A DNA stretch of 64,000 nt from Pseudomonas abieticivorans (GTDB lineage: Bacteria; Pseudomonadota; Gammaproteobacteria; Pseudomonadales; Pseudomonadaceae). Location: contig NZ_CP094975.1 in assembly GCF_023509015.1 (NCBI RefSeq), positions 1,185,501-1,249,500 on the forward strand, read 5' to 3'. The position numbers and the translations under genes are program-made. This document shows, piece after piece, positions 25,876 through 35,322 of the stretch (the stretch's first letter is position 1; every line of letters starts with the position of its first letter). A model generated the notes under the pieces. The model was not told the origin of the DNA. It worked only from the letters and a program-made list of their open reading frames with translations, and searched no databases.

Positions 25876-27024
25876 ATGAACCACAGTCGCGACCACCGGA
25901 TTGATTTCTATCGAGGCCTGGCGCTGATCTTCATCCTCTGGGACCACATCCCGCAGAACCCCTTGGGGCTATTGACCCTGCGTAATTTCGGCTTCAGCGA
26001 TGCCGCGGAGATTTTCGTGTTCCTGGCCGGCTACGCGGCGGTGCTGGCCTATGGCAAGATCGCCCTGCGCAGCGGTTACCTGATCGCTACCGCGCGGATC
26101 TTGCGGCGCGCCTGGGTGCTGTACGTGGTGCATATCTTTTTGATGGTGCTGCTGATGGGCATTATTTTCGTCGCCAACAACCACGTCGAAACCCGCGACA
26201 TGATCCAGGAGATGAACCTCAACTACTTCCTGATCAACCCCCAGCAGGCGCTGGTGGATGAGTTGCTGCTGCGCTTCAAGCCCAACTTGATGGACCCATT
26301 GCCGCTGTACATCGTGCTGCTGGCGGGCCTGCCCCTGCTGTTGCCGCTGCTGATCCGCCACACCGCCCACGCCGTGGCGTTGTCGGTAGGCTTGTACCTG
26401 CTGACCAACTGGTACGGCTGGAACATCCCCGCCCACGATGGCGGCCTGTGGTACTTCAACCCGTTGGCCTGGCAGGCGTTGTTCGTGCTGGGTGGCGCGG
26501 CGGCGCTGCAGGCCTCGCGCAACACCGTGGTGGACTCACGGCCGTTGACGCGGCAACCGTTGTTTATCGCCTGCGCCAGCCTGGTGCTGATCAGTGTGCC
26601 GATCGCCCTGCTGTGGAAGTGGCCAACCCTGCACGACCTGGTGGTGCCACATTGGATCAGCGAGCGCCTGTACCCCATCAGCAAGACTAACCTGGCCCCG
26701 GCACGCCTGTTGCATTTCCTGGCACTGGCCTACTGCACCGCCAAGCTGATCCCGCGCGGGCCGTGGGTGCAGCATTGGCTAGCGCGAAACATCGGCATGA
26801 TGGGGCGTTACTCGCTGGAGGTATTCTGCCTTAGCGTGCTGCTGGCGCCGCTGGCGGACATGGCCAACGCCTTGGCCGACGATGCCTTGGCCATGCAGTT
26901 GTGCACCGCCCTGCTGGGCGTGGCCCTGATGCTGGCGATGGCGGCGTGGCTGGATTTGAACAAGCGGCTGGACCAACAGCCGGCGCAGGTCGCGCCGGCC
27001 GTGGCCAAGTCAGGCGTTGCCTGA
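25876..27024 (+). CDS. OpgC-family membrane acyltransferase
   Basis: 382 residues with about ten hydrophobic segments. It opens with the acyltransferase-3/OpgC signature [20 protein letters not shown] and [18 protein letters not shown]. OpgC proteins transfer succinyl groups to osmoregulated periplasmic glucans in the inner membrane; whether this one does so, or modifies another polymer, cannot be told. No opgGH genes are in the window. Its 3' end overlaps the convergent nadA by 15 bp. A DUF1624-like or other membrane acyltransferase role is the alternative. Confidence 0.78.
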   Translation: MNHSRDHRIDFYRGLALIFILWDHIPQNPLGLLTLRNFGFSDAAEIFVFLAGYAAVLAYGKIALRSGYLIATARILRRAWVLYVVHIFLMVLLMGIIFVANNHVETRDMIQEMNLNYFLINPQQALVDELLLRFKPNLMDPLPLYIVLLAGLPLLLPLLIRHTAHAVALSVGLYLLTNWYGWNIPAHDGGLWYFNPLAWQALFVLGGAAALQASRNTVVDSRPLTRQPLFIACASLVLISVPIALLWKWPTLHDLVVPHWISERLYPISKTNLAPARLLHFLALAYCTAKLIPRGPWVQHWLARNIGMMGRYSLEVFCLSVLLAPLADMANALADDALAMQLCTALLGVALMLAMAAWLDLNKRLDQQPAQVAPAVAKSGVA

Positions 27025-28068
27025 CAGCTTCAGGCGCGCGGCCTGGGTGAAGTCCAACATGCGCTTGAGCGGGCGCACGGCGTTGGGTACCAGCGCCGGG
27101 TCGACGAAGATCTCGTTGCTGCCTTCGCGCAGGCACTGCAGGGTGCGTTCCAGGGTGTTCATGGCCATCCACGGGCAGTGCGCACAGCTGCGGCACGAGC
27201 CGCCGTTACCGGCGGTGGGGGCCTCGATGAATTCCTTGTCCGGGCACAACTGCTGCATCTTGTAGAAGATGCCGCGGTCTGTGGCCACGATGAACTTCTT
27301 GTTCGGCAAGCGCTGGGCTGCGGCGATCAACTGGCTGGTGGAACCCACCGCGTCGGCCAGGTCGATGACCGCTTCCGGCGACTCGGGGTGCACCAGGATC
27401 GCGGCGTCCGGGTACAGCGCCTTGAGGTCTTCCAATTGGCGCGACTTGAATTCTTCGTGAACGATGCAGGCACCGTCCCACAGCAGCATGTCGGCGCCGG
27501 TCTGCTTCTGGATGTAGCGGCCCAGGTGCTTATCGGGTGCCCAGATGATCTTCTCGCCGTTGTCCATCAGGCTTTCAACGATTTCCAGCGCGCAGCTGGA
27601 AGTAACCACCCAGTCGGCACGTGCCTTGACCGCTGCCGAAGTGTTGGCATACACCACCACGGTGCGCTCGGGGTGCTGGTCGCAGAACGCCGAGAACTCG
27701 TCCACCGGGCAACCCAGGTCCAGCGAGCAGGTCGCCTCCAGGGTAGGCATCAGGATGCGTTTGTGCGGGGTGAGGATCTTGGCGGTCTCGCCCATGAAGC
27801 GCACGCCGGCCACCAGCACGGTCTTGGCCGGGTGCTGGCTGCCGAACCGGGCCATTTCCAGGGAGTCGGACACGCAGCCGCCGGTTTCTTCGGCCAGCGC
27901 CTGGATCACCGGGTCGCAATAGAAATGCGCCACCAGCACCGCGTCCTGAGCCTTGAGCTCGGCGGCGATGGCGGTACGGTATTCGGCCTCTTCGGCCGGG
28001 CTCAGCACTCGCGGCCGCTTGGCGTCGAGGTGGGCTTGTACCAGAAGGCGTTCGGAAATCTGCGTCAT
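27010..28068 (-). CDS. nadA: Quinolinate synthase
   Basis: 352 residues. It condenses iminoaspartate with dihydroxyacetone phosphate to quinolinate in de novo NAD synthesis, using a [4Fe-4S] cluster. The three conserved cysteine regions are visible: [28 protein letters not shown] and the C-terminal [16 protein letters not shown]. The substrate motif VAHFYCDP near residue 46 is intact. The start [15 protein letters not shown] at 28068 is normal for the family. No nadB nearby. It overlaps the OpgC-like gene tail-to-tail by 15 bp. Confidence 0.95.
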   Translation of the reverse strand: MTQISERLLVQAHLDAKRPRVLSPAEEAEYRTAIAAELKAQDAVLVAHFYCDPVIQALAEETGGCVSDSLEMARFGSQHPAKTVLVAGVRFMGETAKILTPHKRILMPTLEATCSLDLGCPVDEFSAFCDQHPERTVVVYANTSAAVKARADWVVTSSCALEIVESLMDNGEKIIWAPDKHLGRYIQKQTGADMLLWDGACIVHEEFKSRQLEDLKALYPDAAILVHPESPEAVIDLADAVGSTSQLIAAAQRLPNKKFIVATDRGIFYKMQQLCPDKEFIEAPTAGNGGSCRSCAHCPWMAMNTLERTLQCLREGSNEIFVDPALVPNAVRPLKRMLDFTQAARLKLSGNA

Positions 28069-28397
28069 GTTGGCAAGACCTGCAGGCGCTTGTGCGCGAA
28101 AGTCGAGTATATCACCGAGGCTGACACGAGCCGCAGCGTGAAACCCACAGGCGGCACGGCCTGCAGGACTGCCGAAGGCTACAGATAATCGGATGAATTC
28201 TAAAGATTTTTTTACAGGTGGAACGGCGGGCGTGGCCCAACGGTCATTGATTGAGGCGGGCGCCTGGGGTACATGTAAACCATTCGCATTTTAAACGCCT
28301 TGCAATTCAATACATCCCCATACAAATGGCGTGACAGTGCATTTCATGCCAGCATTCGCCATCATCTGAATCGCTTCCTCTTTTCACGGGTTTTCGC
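28069..28397. other. Intergenic region nadA / glycosyltransferase
   Basis: 329 bases between divergent genes, AT-richer towards the glycosyltransferase (28190-28390). It must hold both promoters. I see no convincing open reading frame, repeat or terminator. Confidence 0.5.
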
Positions 28398-29300
28398 ATG
28401 CTCGATCAACAAGATGACCAACCCCTGGTCACGGTCATCATCGCTTCCTACAACCACGCCGCCTACATCGAGGCCAGCGTGAACAGCGTGCTCAACCAGA
28501 CCTACCCGAACATCGAACTGTTGGTGATCGACGACGGTTCCAGTGACAACAGCGTGGCGTTGTTGCAACGCCTGCAAGCCGAGCATGGCTTCGACCTGCG
28601 CGTGCAGGCCAACAAGGGCCTGTCCACCACCCTGAACGAAGCCATCGCCCGCTCCAATGGCAGCCTGGTCGCGCCGTTCGGTTCGGACGACATCATGCTG
28701 CCCGAGCGCATCGCCATCCAGGTGGCCTACATGGCCGGCAAACCCGAGGTGGGCATTTGCGCGGGCAACATCGAAACCATCGACCAGCACGGCCAGGTGA
28801 TGGGCGCCCGCGAGCAGCGCAACCGCCACCAACCGTTCCGTCGCCTGGACTTCGACGACCTGTTCCTCAACCGCAAGCCCGGCCCCGCTGCGCCCACCTT
28901 GATGCTGCGCCGCGAAGCCTTGCTGAAGGTGGGCTGCTTCGACCCGGCCATCCGCCTGGAAGACGTGTATATCGAGCTGAGCATCCTGCGCGAGGGCTAC
29001 ACCATCGACGTGCTAGGCGAGGTGCTGGCGCAATACCGCGACCACCCCACCAACACCTTCAAGAACGGCCGCTTCATGCTCGACAACGTGCTGCGCACCT
29101 ACGCGGTATTCTGCGACCACCCGGCCTACGAGCAGGTGATCATGGCCTTTCGCAACTCGATGCTAATGAAGACTGCCGGGCGCAACAAAAAGCTGGCCGT
29201 GCAAATCCTGCGTGACATCCCTTTCAGTTACTGGAACAAGAAAACCCTGCGCGGTATCTGGCGTTTACTGACCTCGTGGCGCAAGGCCTTCAGCGCCTGA
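28398..29300 (+). CDS. Family 2 glycosyltransferase
   Basis: 300 residues with a GT-A fold. It opens with VTVIIASYNHAAYIEASVNS, and the nucleotide-sugar-binding Asp is in ELLVIDDGSSDNS. The metal motif position reads FGSDDIMLP, and the acceptor-side motif is RLEDVYIELSILREGY. It is cytoplasmic with no membrane helix, so it probably acts on a membrane-linked acceptor in polysaccharide or LPS synthesis. It is alone, without a polysaccharide cluster around it. Its 3' end overlaps the end of the cyd operon by 11 bp, convergently. Confidence 0.85.
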   Translation: MLDQQDDQPLVTVIIASYNHAAYIEASVNSVLNQTYPNIELLVIDDGSSDNSVALLQRLQAEHGFDLRVQANKGLSTTLNEAIARSNGSLVAPFGSDDIMLPERIAIQVAYMAGKPEVGICAGNIETIDQHGQVMGAREQRNRHQPFRRLDFDDLFLNRKPGPAAPTLMLRREALLKVGCFDPAIRLEDVYIELSILREGYTIDVLGEVLAQYRDHPTNTFKNGRFMLDNVLRTYAVFCDHPAYEQVIMAFRNSMLMKTAGRNKKLAVQILRDIPFSYWNKKTLRGIWRLLTSWRKAFSA

Positions 29301-29577
29301 GCAACATGGCGTAACCCAGGCCCATCAAGGCCCAGGCCAGCAAGGGGTGAAACAGCAGGCGCCAGGCCCACGGGCGCGGGTCAAAGCCCACGCCGTGGAC
29401 GTAACCGGCCGCCACGCCCCACATGATCAGCATCAGCAGGTTGTGGCTGTAGCCGCCCTGCTCGTCCAGCATGGCCGCCGGGTGCACCAGCAACACCAGG
29501 CTCATGGGCATCGCCAGCAGCAACGACACCCAACGGCTGATAGGCCGCCGCAGCGGCCCCAGGGTTTCAGCGTTCAC
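29290..29577 (-). CDS. ybgE: Cyd operon protein YbgE/CydZ
   Basis: 95 residues from a GTG at 29577, within the end of cydX (overlap of 11 bp). The start fits the family opening (NAETLGPLRRPISRWVSLLL) better than the ATG 16 codons upstream. Three hydrophobic segments are visible, with the family motif WGVAAGYVHGVGFDP. This small inner membrane protein accompanies cytochrome bd operons; its exact role is not fixed but is linked to assembly or activity. It is last in the cydPABX-ybgE run. Confidence 0.8.
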   Translation of the reverse strand: MNAETLGPLRRPISRWVSLLLAMPMSLVLLVHPAAMLDEQGGYSHNLLMLIMWGVAAGYVHGVGFDPRPWAWRLLFHPLLAWALMGLGYAMLLRR

Positions 29578-29683
29578 CAGCAGGCTTCTCGTCCAGGGCA
29601 CCGGATGCCTCCAGCCACAACGCATTGATGATGCCCAAGCTGCACGCCAGCAACACCCCCAGAATCCAGGCGAAATACCACAT
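29567..29683 (-). CDS. cydX: Cytochrome bd small subunit CydX
   Basis: 38-residue single-helix peptide MWYFAWILGVLLACSLGIIN-ALWLEASG..., with the conserved MWYFAWILG start of CydX. GAGGAG stands ahead of the ATG at 29683. CydX is a structural subunit that stabilises the haems of the bd oxidase. It lies 11 bp after cydB and overlaps ybgE by 11 bp. The Glu in the WLEA segment matches the conserved acidic residue of the family. Confidence 0.93.
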   Translation of the reverse strand: MWYFAWILGVLLACSLGIINALWLEASGALDEKPAGER

Positions 29684-29694
29684 ATCGTGACTCC

Positions 29695-30837
29695 TCAGTA
29701 AAGGCTGTGAGTGTTGCTGTCGATGTGCGCGGTGGTGACCTTGCCCCACATTTTGGCGTAGCACCACAGCGTGTAGCAGAGAATCAGCGGCACGAAAATC
29801 GTTGCCGCCACCAGCATGATGATCAGCGTGGTGCGGCTCGACACCGCGTCCCACACGGTCAGGCTGGACGCCGGGTCCAGGCTTGAGGGCATCACGAAGG
29901 GGAACAGCGCGAACCCCGCCGTGCACAAGGTGCCGACGATCGCCAGGCTGCTGCCCAGGAAGGCAATGCGCGGGGCGCGGCAACTGGCCGCGAGCAATGC
30001 CAGCAGGCCACCCAGCAAGCCCAATACTGGAGCTATGGCGGTGAGTGGGTGCAGCACATAGTTGCCCAGCCAACCGGGGTTGCCGGCACTCACCGTCTTG
30101 GCCAGCGGGTTCAGCGCCACGCCTGGGTCCAAGCTTGAGGTGATCACCAAGCCCTGAATGCCACCCAACACCAGCCACGCACCGGCACCGGCGAAGGCCA
30201 CCACGTAGGCCAACGCCAATACTTGCGAAGCGTGGCGGGAACGGCTGGCGATCGCGCCCTCGGTGCGCATCATTAGCCAGGTGCCGCCATGCAAAGCGAG
30301 CATGCTCAGGCTCACCAACCCGGCCAACAGGCCGAAGGGGCTGAGCAATTGCCAGAACGAGCCGTGGTAGGTGCTGCGCAAGCTGTCATCGAACTCGAAC
30401 GGCAAGCCCAGCAACAGGTTGCCGAACGCCACGCCAAACACCAATGACGGCACCAGTGCCCCCACGAACAACGCCCAGTCCCAGCTTTGCCGCCAGCGCG
30501 TGTTGCTCAACTTACTGCGGTAATCGAAGCCCACCGGCCGCACGAACAGCGCAAACAGCACCAGCAGCAAGGCCCCGTACAAACCTGAGAACGCCGCCGC
30601 ATACACCAACGGCCACGCGGCGAACAAAGCGCCACCGGCAGTGATCAACCACACCTGGTTGCCATCCCAATGGGGGGCGATGGTATTGATCACCACCCGC
30701 CGCTCGGTGTCATTGCGGCCCACGAACGGCATCAGCGCCGCGGCCCCCAGGTCAAAACCATCGGTCAGGGCGAACCCGATCAGCAACACCCCCACCAGCA
30801 CCCACCAGATCAACTTGAGGCTTTCATAATCCAACAT
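29695..30837 (-). CDS. cydB: Cytochrome bd quinol oxidase subunit II
   Basis: 380 residues, eight to nine transmembrane helices. The opening MLDYESLKLIWWVLVGVLLI and the segment GFALTDGFDLGAAALMPFVG contain the conserved Asp region of CydB. PHWDGNQVWLITAGGALFAA is also typical. The reading frame is intact. It overlaps the cydA stop by one base (TGATG). Together with CydA it should reduce O2 to water with quinol at low oxygen. Because cydA upstream is frameshifted, CydB may be made without its partner. Confidence 0.94.
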   Translation of the reverse strand: MLDYESLKLIWWVLVGVLLIGFALTDGFDLGAAALMPFVGRNDTERRVVINTIAPHWDGNQVWLITAGGALFAAWPLVYAAAFSGLYGALLLVLFALFVRPVGFDYRSKLSNTRWRQSWDWALFVGALVPSLVFGVAFGNLLLGLPFEFDDSLRSTYHGSFWQLLSPFGLLAGLVSLSMLALHGGTWLMMRTEGAIASRSRHASQVLALAYVVAFAGAGAWLVLGGIQGLVITSSLDPGVALNPLAKTVSAGNPGWLGNYVLHPLTAIAPVLGLLGGLLALLAASCRAPRIAFLGSSLAIVGTLCTAGFALFPFVMPSSLDPASSLTVWDAVSSRTTLIIMLVAATIFVPLILCYTLWCYAKMWGKVTTAHIDSNTHSLY

Positions 30838-32427
30838 CAGTGCGCTCCTTGAAGCAGGGCAGTCGGGGCTTGGGCGGTATCGCGCTCGAAGTGGTAGCGG
30901 CCGGTGTGCAAGCTGCTGGGGCCAAGCCTGGCGAACTTGATCATCAGGTACATCTCGATCACCAGCAGTACGCTGTAGAACGCCACCAAGGCCAGCAATG
31001 ACGCCCAGATATCGCTGGCCGCAAGGCTGGACACCGACAGGTGCGTGGGCAGCACTTCACCGATCGACCAGGGCTGGCGACCGTGCTCGGCCACGTACCA
31101 ACCGGTCTGGGTCGCCACCCACGGCAGCGGCAGGCTGAACAGCGCAAACTTGAGCAACCAGGGTTTGCTGGTTTCGTTCTTGCGGGCCGAGGCCCAGAAC
31201 GCACACACAAACAGCACCAGCATCAAAAAGCCGCTGAGCACCATCAAACGGAACGTCCAGAAAATCGACGCCACGCCCGGGATCGAATCCAACGCTGCCT
31301 GCTTGATCTGCGCCTCGCTGGCATCGGTGACATGCTCGGTGTACTTTTTGAGCAGCAAGCCGTAGCCCAGGTCTTTCTTGACCTGGTTGAAGGCCTGCAC
31401 GGTGGCATCGTCATGCTCACCACCGCGCAACTTGGCCAGTAGCCCGTAAGCGACACATGCCATTGCGGATGCGGCCTTCGTGCTCGGCCACCAGGTCCTT
31501 GATGCCAGTGACCTGGGTGTCCACCGAGCGAGTGGCGATGATGCCCATCAGATAGGGGATTTTCACCGCGTAGTCGGTGCGCTGTTCCGCCTGGTTGGGC
31601 AACCCGAACAGGGTGAACGCGGCTGGCGCAGCTTCGGTTTCCCACTCGGCTTCGATGGCGGCCAGCTTGGTCTTTTGCACATCGCCGATCTCGTAGCCGG
31701 ACTCATCGCCCAACACGATTACCGACAGCACCGACGCCAGGCCAAATGCCGCGGCAATCGCAAACGAGCGGCGGGCAAAACCGACATCGCGGCCCTTGAG
31801 CAGATACCAGCTGGAGATGGCCAGGATGAATACCGCGCCGGTCACGTACCCGGCGGCCACGGTGTGCACGAACTTGACCTGGGCCACTGGGTTGAACAGC
31901 AATTCGCTGAAACTGGTCAGCTCCATGCGCATGGTGGTGAAGTTAAACTGCGCGCCAACCGGGTTCTGCATCCAACCGTTGGCGATCAGAATCCACAACG
32001 CCGACATGTTCGAGCCGATCGCCACCAGCCAGGTCACGCCCAAGTGCTGCAGGCGCGACAGGCGGTCCCAGCCAAAGAAGAACAGGCCGATAAAGGTCGA
32101 TTCCAGAAAGAACGCCATCAATCCTTCGATGGCCAACGGCGCGCCAAAAATGTCACCCACGTAGTGGCTGTAGTACGCCCAGTTGGTACCGAACTGGAAC
32201 TCCATGGTCAGCCCGGTGGTAACGCCCAAGGCAAAGTTGATGCCGAACAGCTTGCCCCAGAACCGGGTCATGTCCTTGTATACCTGCTTGCCGGTCATCA
32301 CATAGACCGACTCCATGATGGCCAACAAAAACGTCAGGCCAATGGTCAGGGGCACGAACAGAAAGTGATACAACGCCGTCATGGCAAACTGCAGCCGAGA
32401 CAGGTCGACGACTGATTCGGAAATCAT
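30837..32427 (-). pseudogene. cydA: Cytochrome bd oxidase subunit I, frameshifted
   Basis: The N-terminal part (32427 to about 31456) reads about 324 residues of a long-Q-loop CydA, including the haem His near residue 21 ([13 protein letters not shown]), FVHTVAAGY and [20 protein letters not shown]. After HEGRIRNGM the frame goes wrong and stops at 31417. The rest ([13 protein letters not shown] ... GRYHFERDTAQ) continues in the next frame to 30837. The gene spans 1591 bases, one more than 530 codons, so a single extra base explains it; the extra A is at or next to 31455 on the + strand. Removing it restores a 529-residue protein colinear with E. coli CydA. A sequencing error is the alternative to a true mutation. 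Confidence 0.88.
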
Positions 32428-32621
32428 TTCGGGCTCTTCTCAAGAGGTACGGTGGGGGTGCCCAGCACGTGCTGGCCAATGTTCGAGCCGTCATCCTTGA
32501 GGCTTGCCGCCGGGTCGAACCATACCAGGCGGATCCCCACCAACAGCACCAGCTTGATCAGCAGGATCAGGGCGATCTCTTTGGCCAGCGGTTTTTTAAG
32601 AAAGTCGAAATGGCCGGGCAT
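32424..32621 (-). CDS. cydP: Cytochrome oxidase putative small subunit CydP
   Basis: 65-residue protein with one transmembrane helix ([19 protein letters not shown]) flanked by Lys-rich N-terminal and polar C-terminal parts, as in the CydP family found before cydAB in proteobacteria. Its end overlaps the cydA start by four bases (ATGA). It is the first gene of the operon, about 55 bp downstream of an Anr-type box. Function is assigned from family and position, not from a known mechanism. Confidence 0.8.
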   Translation of the reverse strand: MPGHFDFLKKPLAKEIALILLIKLVLLVGIRLVWFDPAASLKDDGSNIGQHVLGTPTVPLEKSPK

Positions 32622-32674
32622 GAGCGCTTCTCGGTGGGGATGCGCAATGGTCGGCTTGGGCGGGCTGGCAGCTA

Positions 32675-32688
32675 TTGATCTGAGTCAA
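32675..32688. promoter_or_regulatory. Anr/FNR-type box upstream of cydP
   Basis: TTGAT-CTGA-GTCAA differs from the consensus TTGAT-N4-ATCAA at one base. It lies 54 bp upstream of the cydP start. Anaerobic or microaerobic activation of a bd oxidase by Anr is the expected logic. Confidence 0.7.
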
Positions 32689-32756
32689 TTTTCGATGATG
32701 GCGCTGGTGTGGCAAAGAGCCACATGGCAGCCTTTGAATGCGTCGCAAAGCTTAAT

Positions 32757-32775
32757 GCAAATGCGAATTTGTTTA
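32757..32775. promoter_or_regulatory. Candidate Fur box
   Basis: GCAAATGCGAATTTGTTTA, 65 bp upstream of the TonB-dependent receptor, resembles Pseudomonas Fur boxes (GCAAATGAGAAT-type half followed by an AT-rich half). Iron-dependent repression of a siderophore receptor is expected. Confidence 0.55.
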
Positions 32776-32839
32776 ATTTACATTTTGTTACACTTACACT
32801 ATCTTCCGCGTCCCGTTTCTCCCCTTCTGCGGAAATTCA

Positions 32840-35044
32840 ATGTCCACCTTCACCCCATCACGCCTGCACATCGCCCTGTTTTGCGCGGCGGCCAGTGTTT
32901 CCCTGATGCCTGTGGCGCACGCCGCCGACAGTGCTGTTTCCAGTAGTTCGGGCATCACCTTGCCATCGACGGCAGTGGACGCCATCGCCGAGCCAAAGAC
33001 TCAAACCAAGGAATTGCCGTCCTACAAGCTGACGGCACCGCTGATCGACACCCCCCGCTCCATCACGGTGATCCCGCAGGAAGTGATCAAGAAAAGTGGC
33101 GCCACCACCTTTACCGACGCCCTGCGGACGGTGCCAGGCATCACCTTTTTGGGGGGTGACGCGGCGGCCAATCCATCGGCTGACCGCCCAGTGATTCGTG
33201 GTTTCGAATCGCGCAACTCGATTTTCGTCGACGGCATGCGCGACACCGGCGTGCAGAACCGCGAAACCTTCGATGTCGAGAACATCAGCGTGATCAAGGG
33301 GCCAGACTCAGTGTATGCAGGCCGCGGGGCGGTGGGTGGCAGTATCGACATCCAAACCAAGACGCCGAAACTGGAAGACTCCCTGGATGCCAGCGTGGGC
33401 ATGGGTACTGATTCCTACAAACGCACTACCCTGGACGTGAACCGGGTCATCGACGACAACACCGCGTTCCGTCTCAACGTAATGGGCCACGACGCTGATC
33501 AACCGGGCCGTACCGACGTGTTCAGCAAGCGTTGGGGCATCGCCCCGTCGATCGCGTTCGGCCTGGGCGAGCCGACCACGGTCACGCTCAGTTATTACCA
33601 CCTGTCCACCGACGACATGCCGGACTTCAGCGTGCCGTTCCATGCCGCAGGTGGCACCCCGGCATCGGAAATCAGCCGCTCGCAGTTCTACGGGCTGAAG
33701 GACCGGGACTACCGCCGAGGCCAGACCGACACCGGCCAAGTACGCATAGAACACGAGCTGGATGACAACTGGAAGGTGAAGAACACCACCACCTACGGCC
33801 GATCGACCCTGGATTACATCGCCACCAACCCACAGTTCCTCAACGCCACGTCCAACGTGCTGCAACTGCAGGCCAAAAGCGGCAAGTACGCCACCAACAC
33901 CGTGGCCAACCAGACCGAACTGACAGGGCAAACCGCGCTGTTCGGCCTGGACAACACCGTGACCACCGGCATCGAACTGAGCCACGAAAAGAGCCAGTAC
34001 GAGGGCTACCTGGTCACCGACAGCACCGGCAAGAACATCCGCACCGGCGGTTCCTGCACGGTGGTAGGCAACTGCACCACCATCGGTGACTGGGACCCCG
34101 GCATGGATTGGACTGGCAGCTCCACCCTGAACGGCGACGCGTTCCCGGGCAAACCGACCTATACCACCACCAACACCGCATCGGCCTACGCCTTTGACAG
34201 CCTGAAGCTGTCAGAGCAGTGGTTGCTCAACAGCGGCGTGCGCCTGGACTACTACAACATCCAGGCCGAACAGTCGGGCGCCGCCGACCTGGAAAACATC
34301 GCCAACCTGTTCAGCTACCAGGTCGGCCTGGTCTACAAGCCCATCACCAACCTGAGCCTGTACACCTCTTACGGCACCTCGGCCAACCCGCCCGGCGCCA
34401 ACGGCGGCCTGGGTGGCGGCACCGATCAACTGACCGCGACCAACAGCGACCTGTCCCCCGAGCGCAGCCGCAACATCGAGGCAGGCGCCAAGTGGGACGT
34501 GCTGGACAGCCGCCTGTCGCTAACCTCGGCGGTGTTCCAGACCGATAAAACCAACGCCCGCGTCAGCGACGGCCTGGGCGGCATCATCAACGCCGGCTCC
34601 CAGCGCGTGCGCGGCGTGGAGTTGGGTGCTGCGGGCGACCTGACCAGTAACTGGCGCGTGTTCGGCGGCTACTCCTACCTGGACGCCGTCACCACCGATG
34701 CCGGCGCAGCCAACGCCTCGGCCTCTGGCCTGCCGATGGTCATGGTGCCCAAGCACAACCTGACCCTGTGGACCTACTACGACATCACCCCGAAATGGAC
34801 CGTGGGCACCGGCATGAAAGCCTCGAGCCTGACCTACGCTTCAGTCACCGCCACCACCCGCAAATGGACCCCGGGCTACTCGGAGTTCGACGCCATGACG
34901 TCGTACAAAATCTCCCAGTCGATGGACGTGCAGTTGAATTTGAAGAACCTGTTTGATCGCAAGTATTTTGCTTCGGCGTATCCGATTTATGCGACGTGGG
35001 CTGAGGGGCGTTCGGCGCAGGTGACGTTGAATTTCCATTACTGA
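32840..35044 (+). CDS. TonB-dependent siderophore receptor (catecholate/PiuA-Fiu-like)
   Basis: 734 residues. It has a signal peptide to about residue 29 (VAHAADS) and a TonB-box/plug region (LIDTPRSITVIPQEVIKKSG, then DRPVIRGFESRNSIFVDGMR). A 22-strand barrel ends in AQVTLNFHY with the terminal aromatic. The plug and barrel pattern, including KRWGIAPSIAFGLG, resembles catecholate receptors such as Fiu/PiuA; hydroxamate specificity is not excluded. It is preceded by a candidate Fur box and followed by an intrinsic terminator. No siderophore synthesis genes are in the window. Confidence 0.87.
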   Translation: MSTFTPSRLHIALFCAAASVSLMPVAHAADSAVSSSSGITLPSTAVDAIAEPKTQTKELPSYKLTAPLIDTPRSITVIPQEVIKKSGATTFTDALRTVPGITFLGGDAAANPSADRPVIRGFESRNSIFVDGMRDTGVQNRETFDVENISVIKGPDSVYAGRGAVGGSIDIQTKTPKLEDSLDASVGMGTDSYKRTTLDVNRVIDDNTAFRLNVMGHDADQPGRTDVFSKRWGIAPSIAFGLGEPTTVTLSYYHLSTDDMPDFSVPFHAAGGTPASEISRSQFYGLKDRDYRRGQTDTGQVRIEHELDDNWKVKNTTTYGRSTLDYIATNPQFLNATSNVLQLQAKSGKYATNTVANQTELTGQTALFGLDNTVTTGIELSHEKSQYEGYLVTDSTGKNIRTGGSCTVVGNCTTIGDWDPGMDWTGSSTLNGDAFPGKPTYTTTNTASAYAFDSLKLSEQWLLNSGVRLDYYNIQAEQSGAADLENIANLFSYQVGLVYKPITNLSLYTSYGTSANPPGANGGLGGGTDQLTATNSDLSPERSRNIEAGAKWDVLDSRLSLTSAVFQTDKTNARVSDGLGGIINAGSQRVRGVELGAAGDLTSNWRVFGGYSYLDAVTTDAGAANASASGLPMVMVPKHNLTLWTYYDITPKWTVGTGMKASSLTYASVTATTRKWTPGYSEFDAMTSYKISQSMDVQLNLKNLFDRKYFASAYPIYATWAEGRSAQVTLNFHY

Positions 35045-35057
35045 TTAGGCGGTGATG

Positions 35058-35086
35058 AAAAAGCCACTCGGTTGAGTGGCTTTTTT
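35058..35086 (+). terminator. Intrinsic terminator after the siderophore receptor
   Basis: GCCACTC-ggtt-GAGTGGC flanked by AAAAA and TTTTTT, 14 bp after the stop. The symmetrical A/T flanks make it bidirectional. Confidence 0.9.
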
Positions 35087-35132
35087 GTGGGTCTAGACTT
35101 GGAAGTCCATGATAATTCTTTATCTGCAGACG

Positions 35133-35172
35133 AAAAAAAGCCGGATCGCACTATGTGCTCTCCGGCTTTTTT
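35133..35172 (-). terminator. Intrinsic terminator after tRNA-Lys
   Basis: AAAGCCGGA (from 35137) and TCCGGCTTTTTT (35161-35172) form a stem around about 15 bases, with a run of As at 35133-35139 that gives the T-run on the minus strand. It lies 12 bp beyond the 3' end of the tRNA. Confidence 0.85.
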
Positions 35173-35183
35173 CTTACTGCATA

Positions 35184-35259
35184 TGGTGGGTCGTGTGGGA
35201 TTCGAACCTACGACCAATTGGTTAAAAGCCAACTGCTCTACCAACTGAGCTAACGACCC
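35184..35259 (-). tRNA. tRNA-Lys (UUU)
   Basis: 76-base cloverleaf read on the minus strand: acceptor GGGTCGT/ACGACCC, D-arm AGCTCAGTTGGTAGAGC, anticodon loop CTTTTAA (anticodon TTT), T-arm GTAGGTTCGAATCCCAC, encoded CCA. It lies 63 bp beyond queC. In P. aeruginosa the equivalent tRNA-Lys next to queC is an attachment site for PAPI-1-type islands; no integrase or island is present at this copy. Confidence 0.96.
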
Positions 35260-35322
35260 GCTTCGTTGTGGTGCGTATAATACTGATTTTTAACAGGAAT
35301 TCAACACCCTGAATGAAAAAAA

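Noticed and set aside
30959..31645. Short extra minus-strand frames around the cydA break
   Set aside because: They are out-of-frame readings of cydA. The only meaningful pieces are the two halves of CydA itself.
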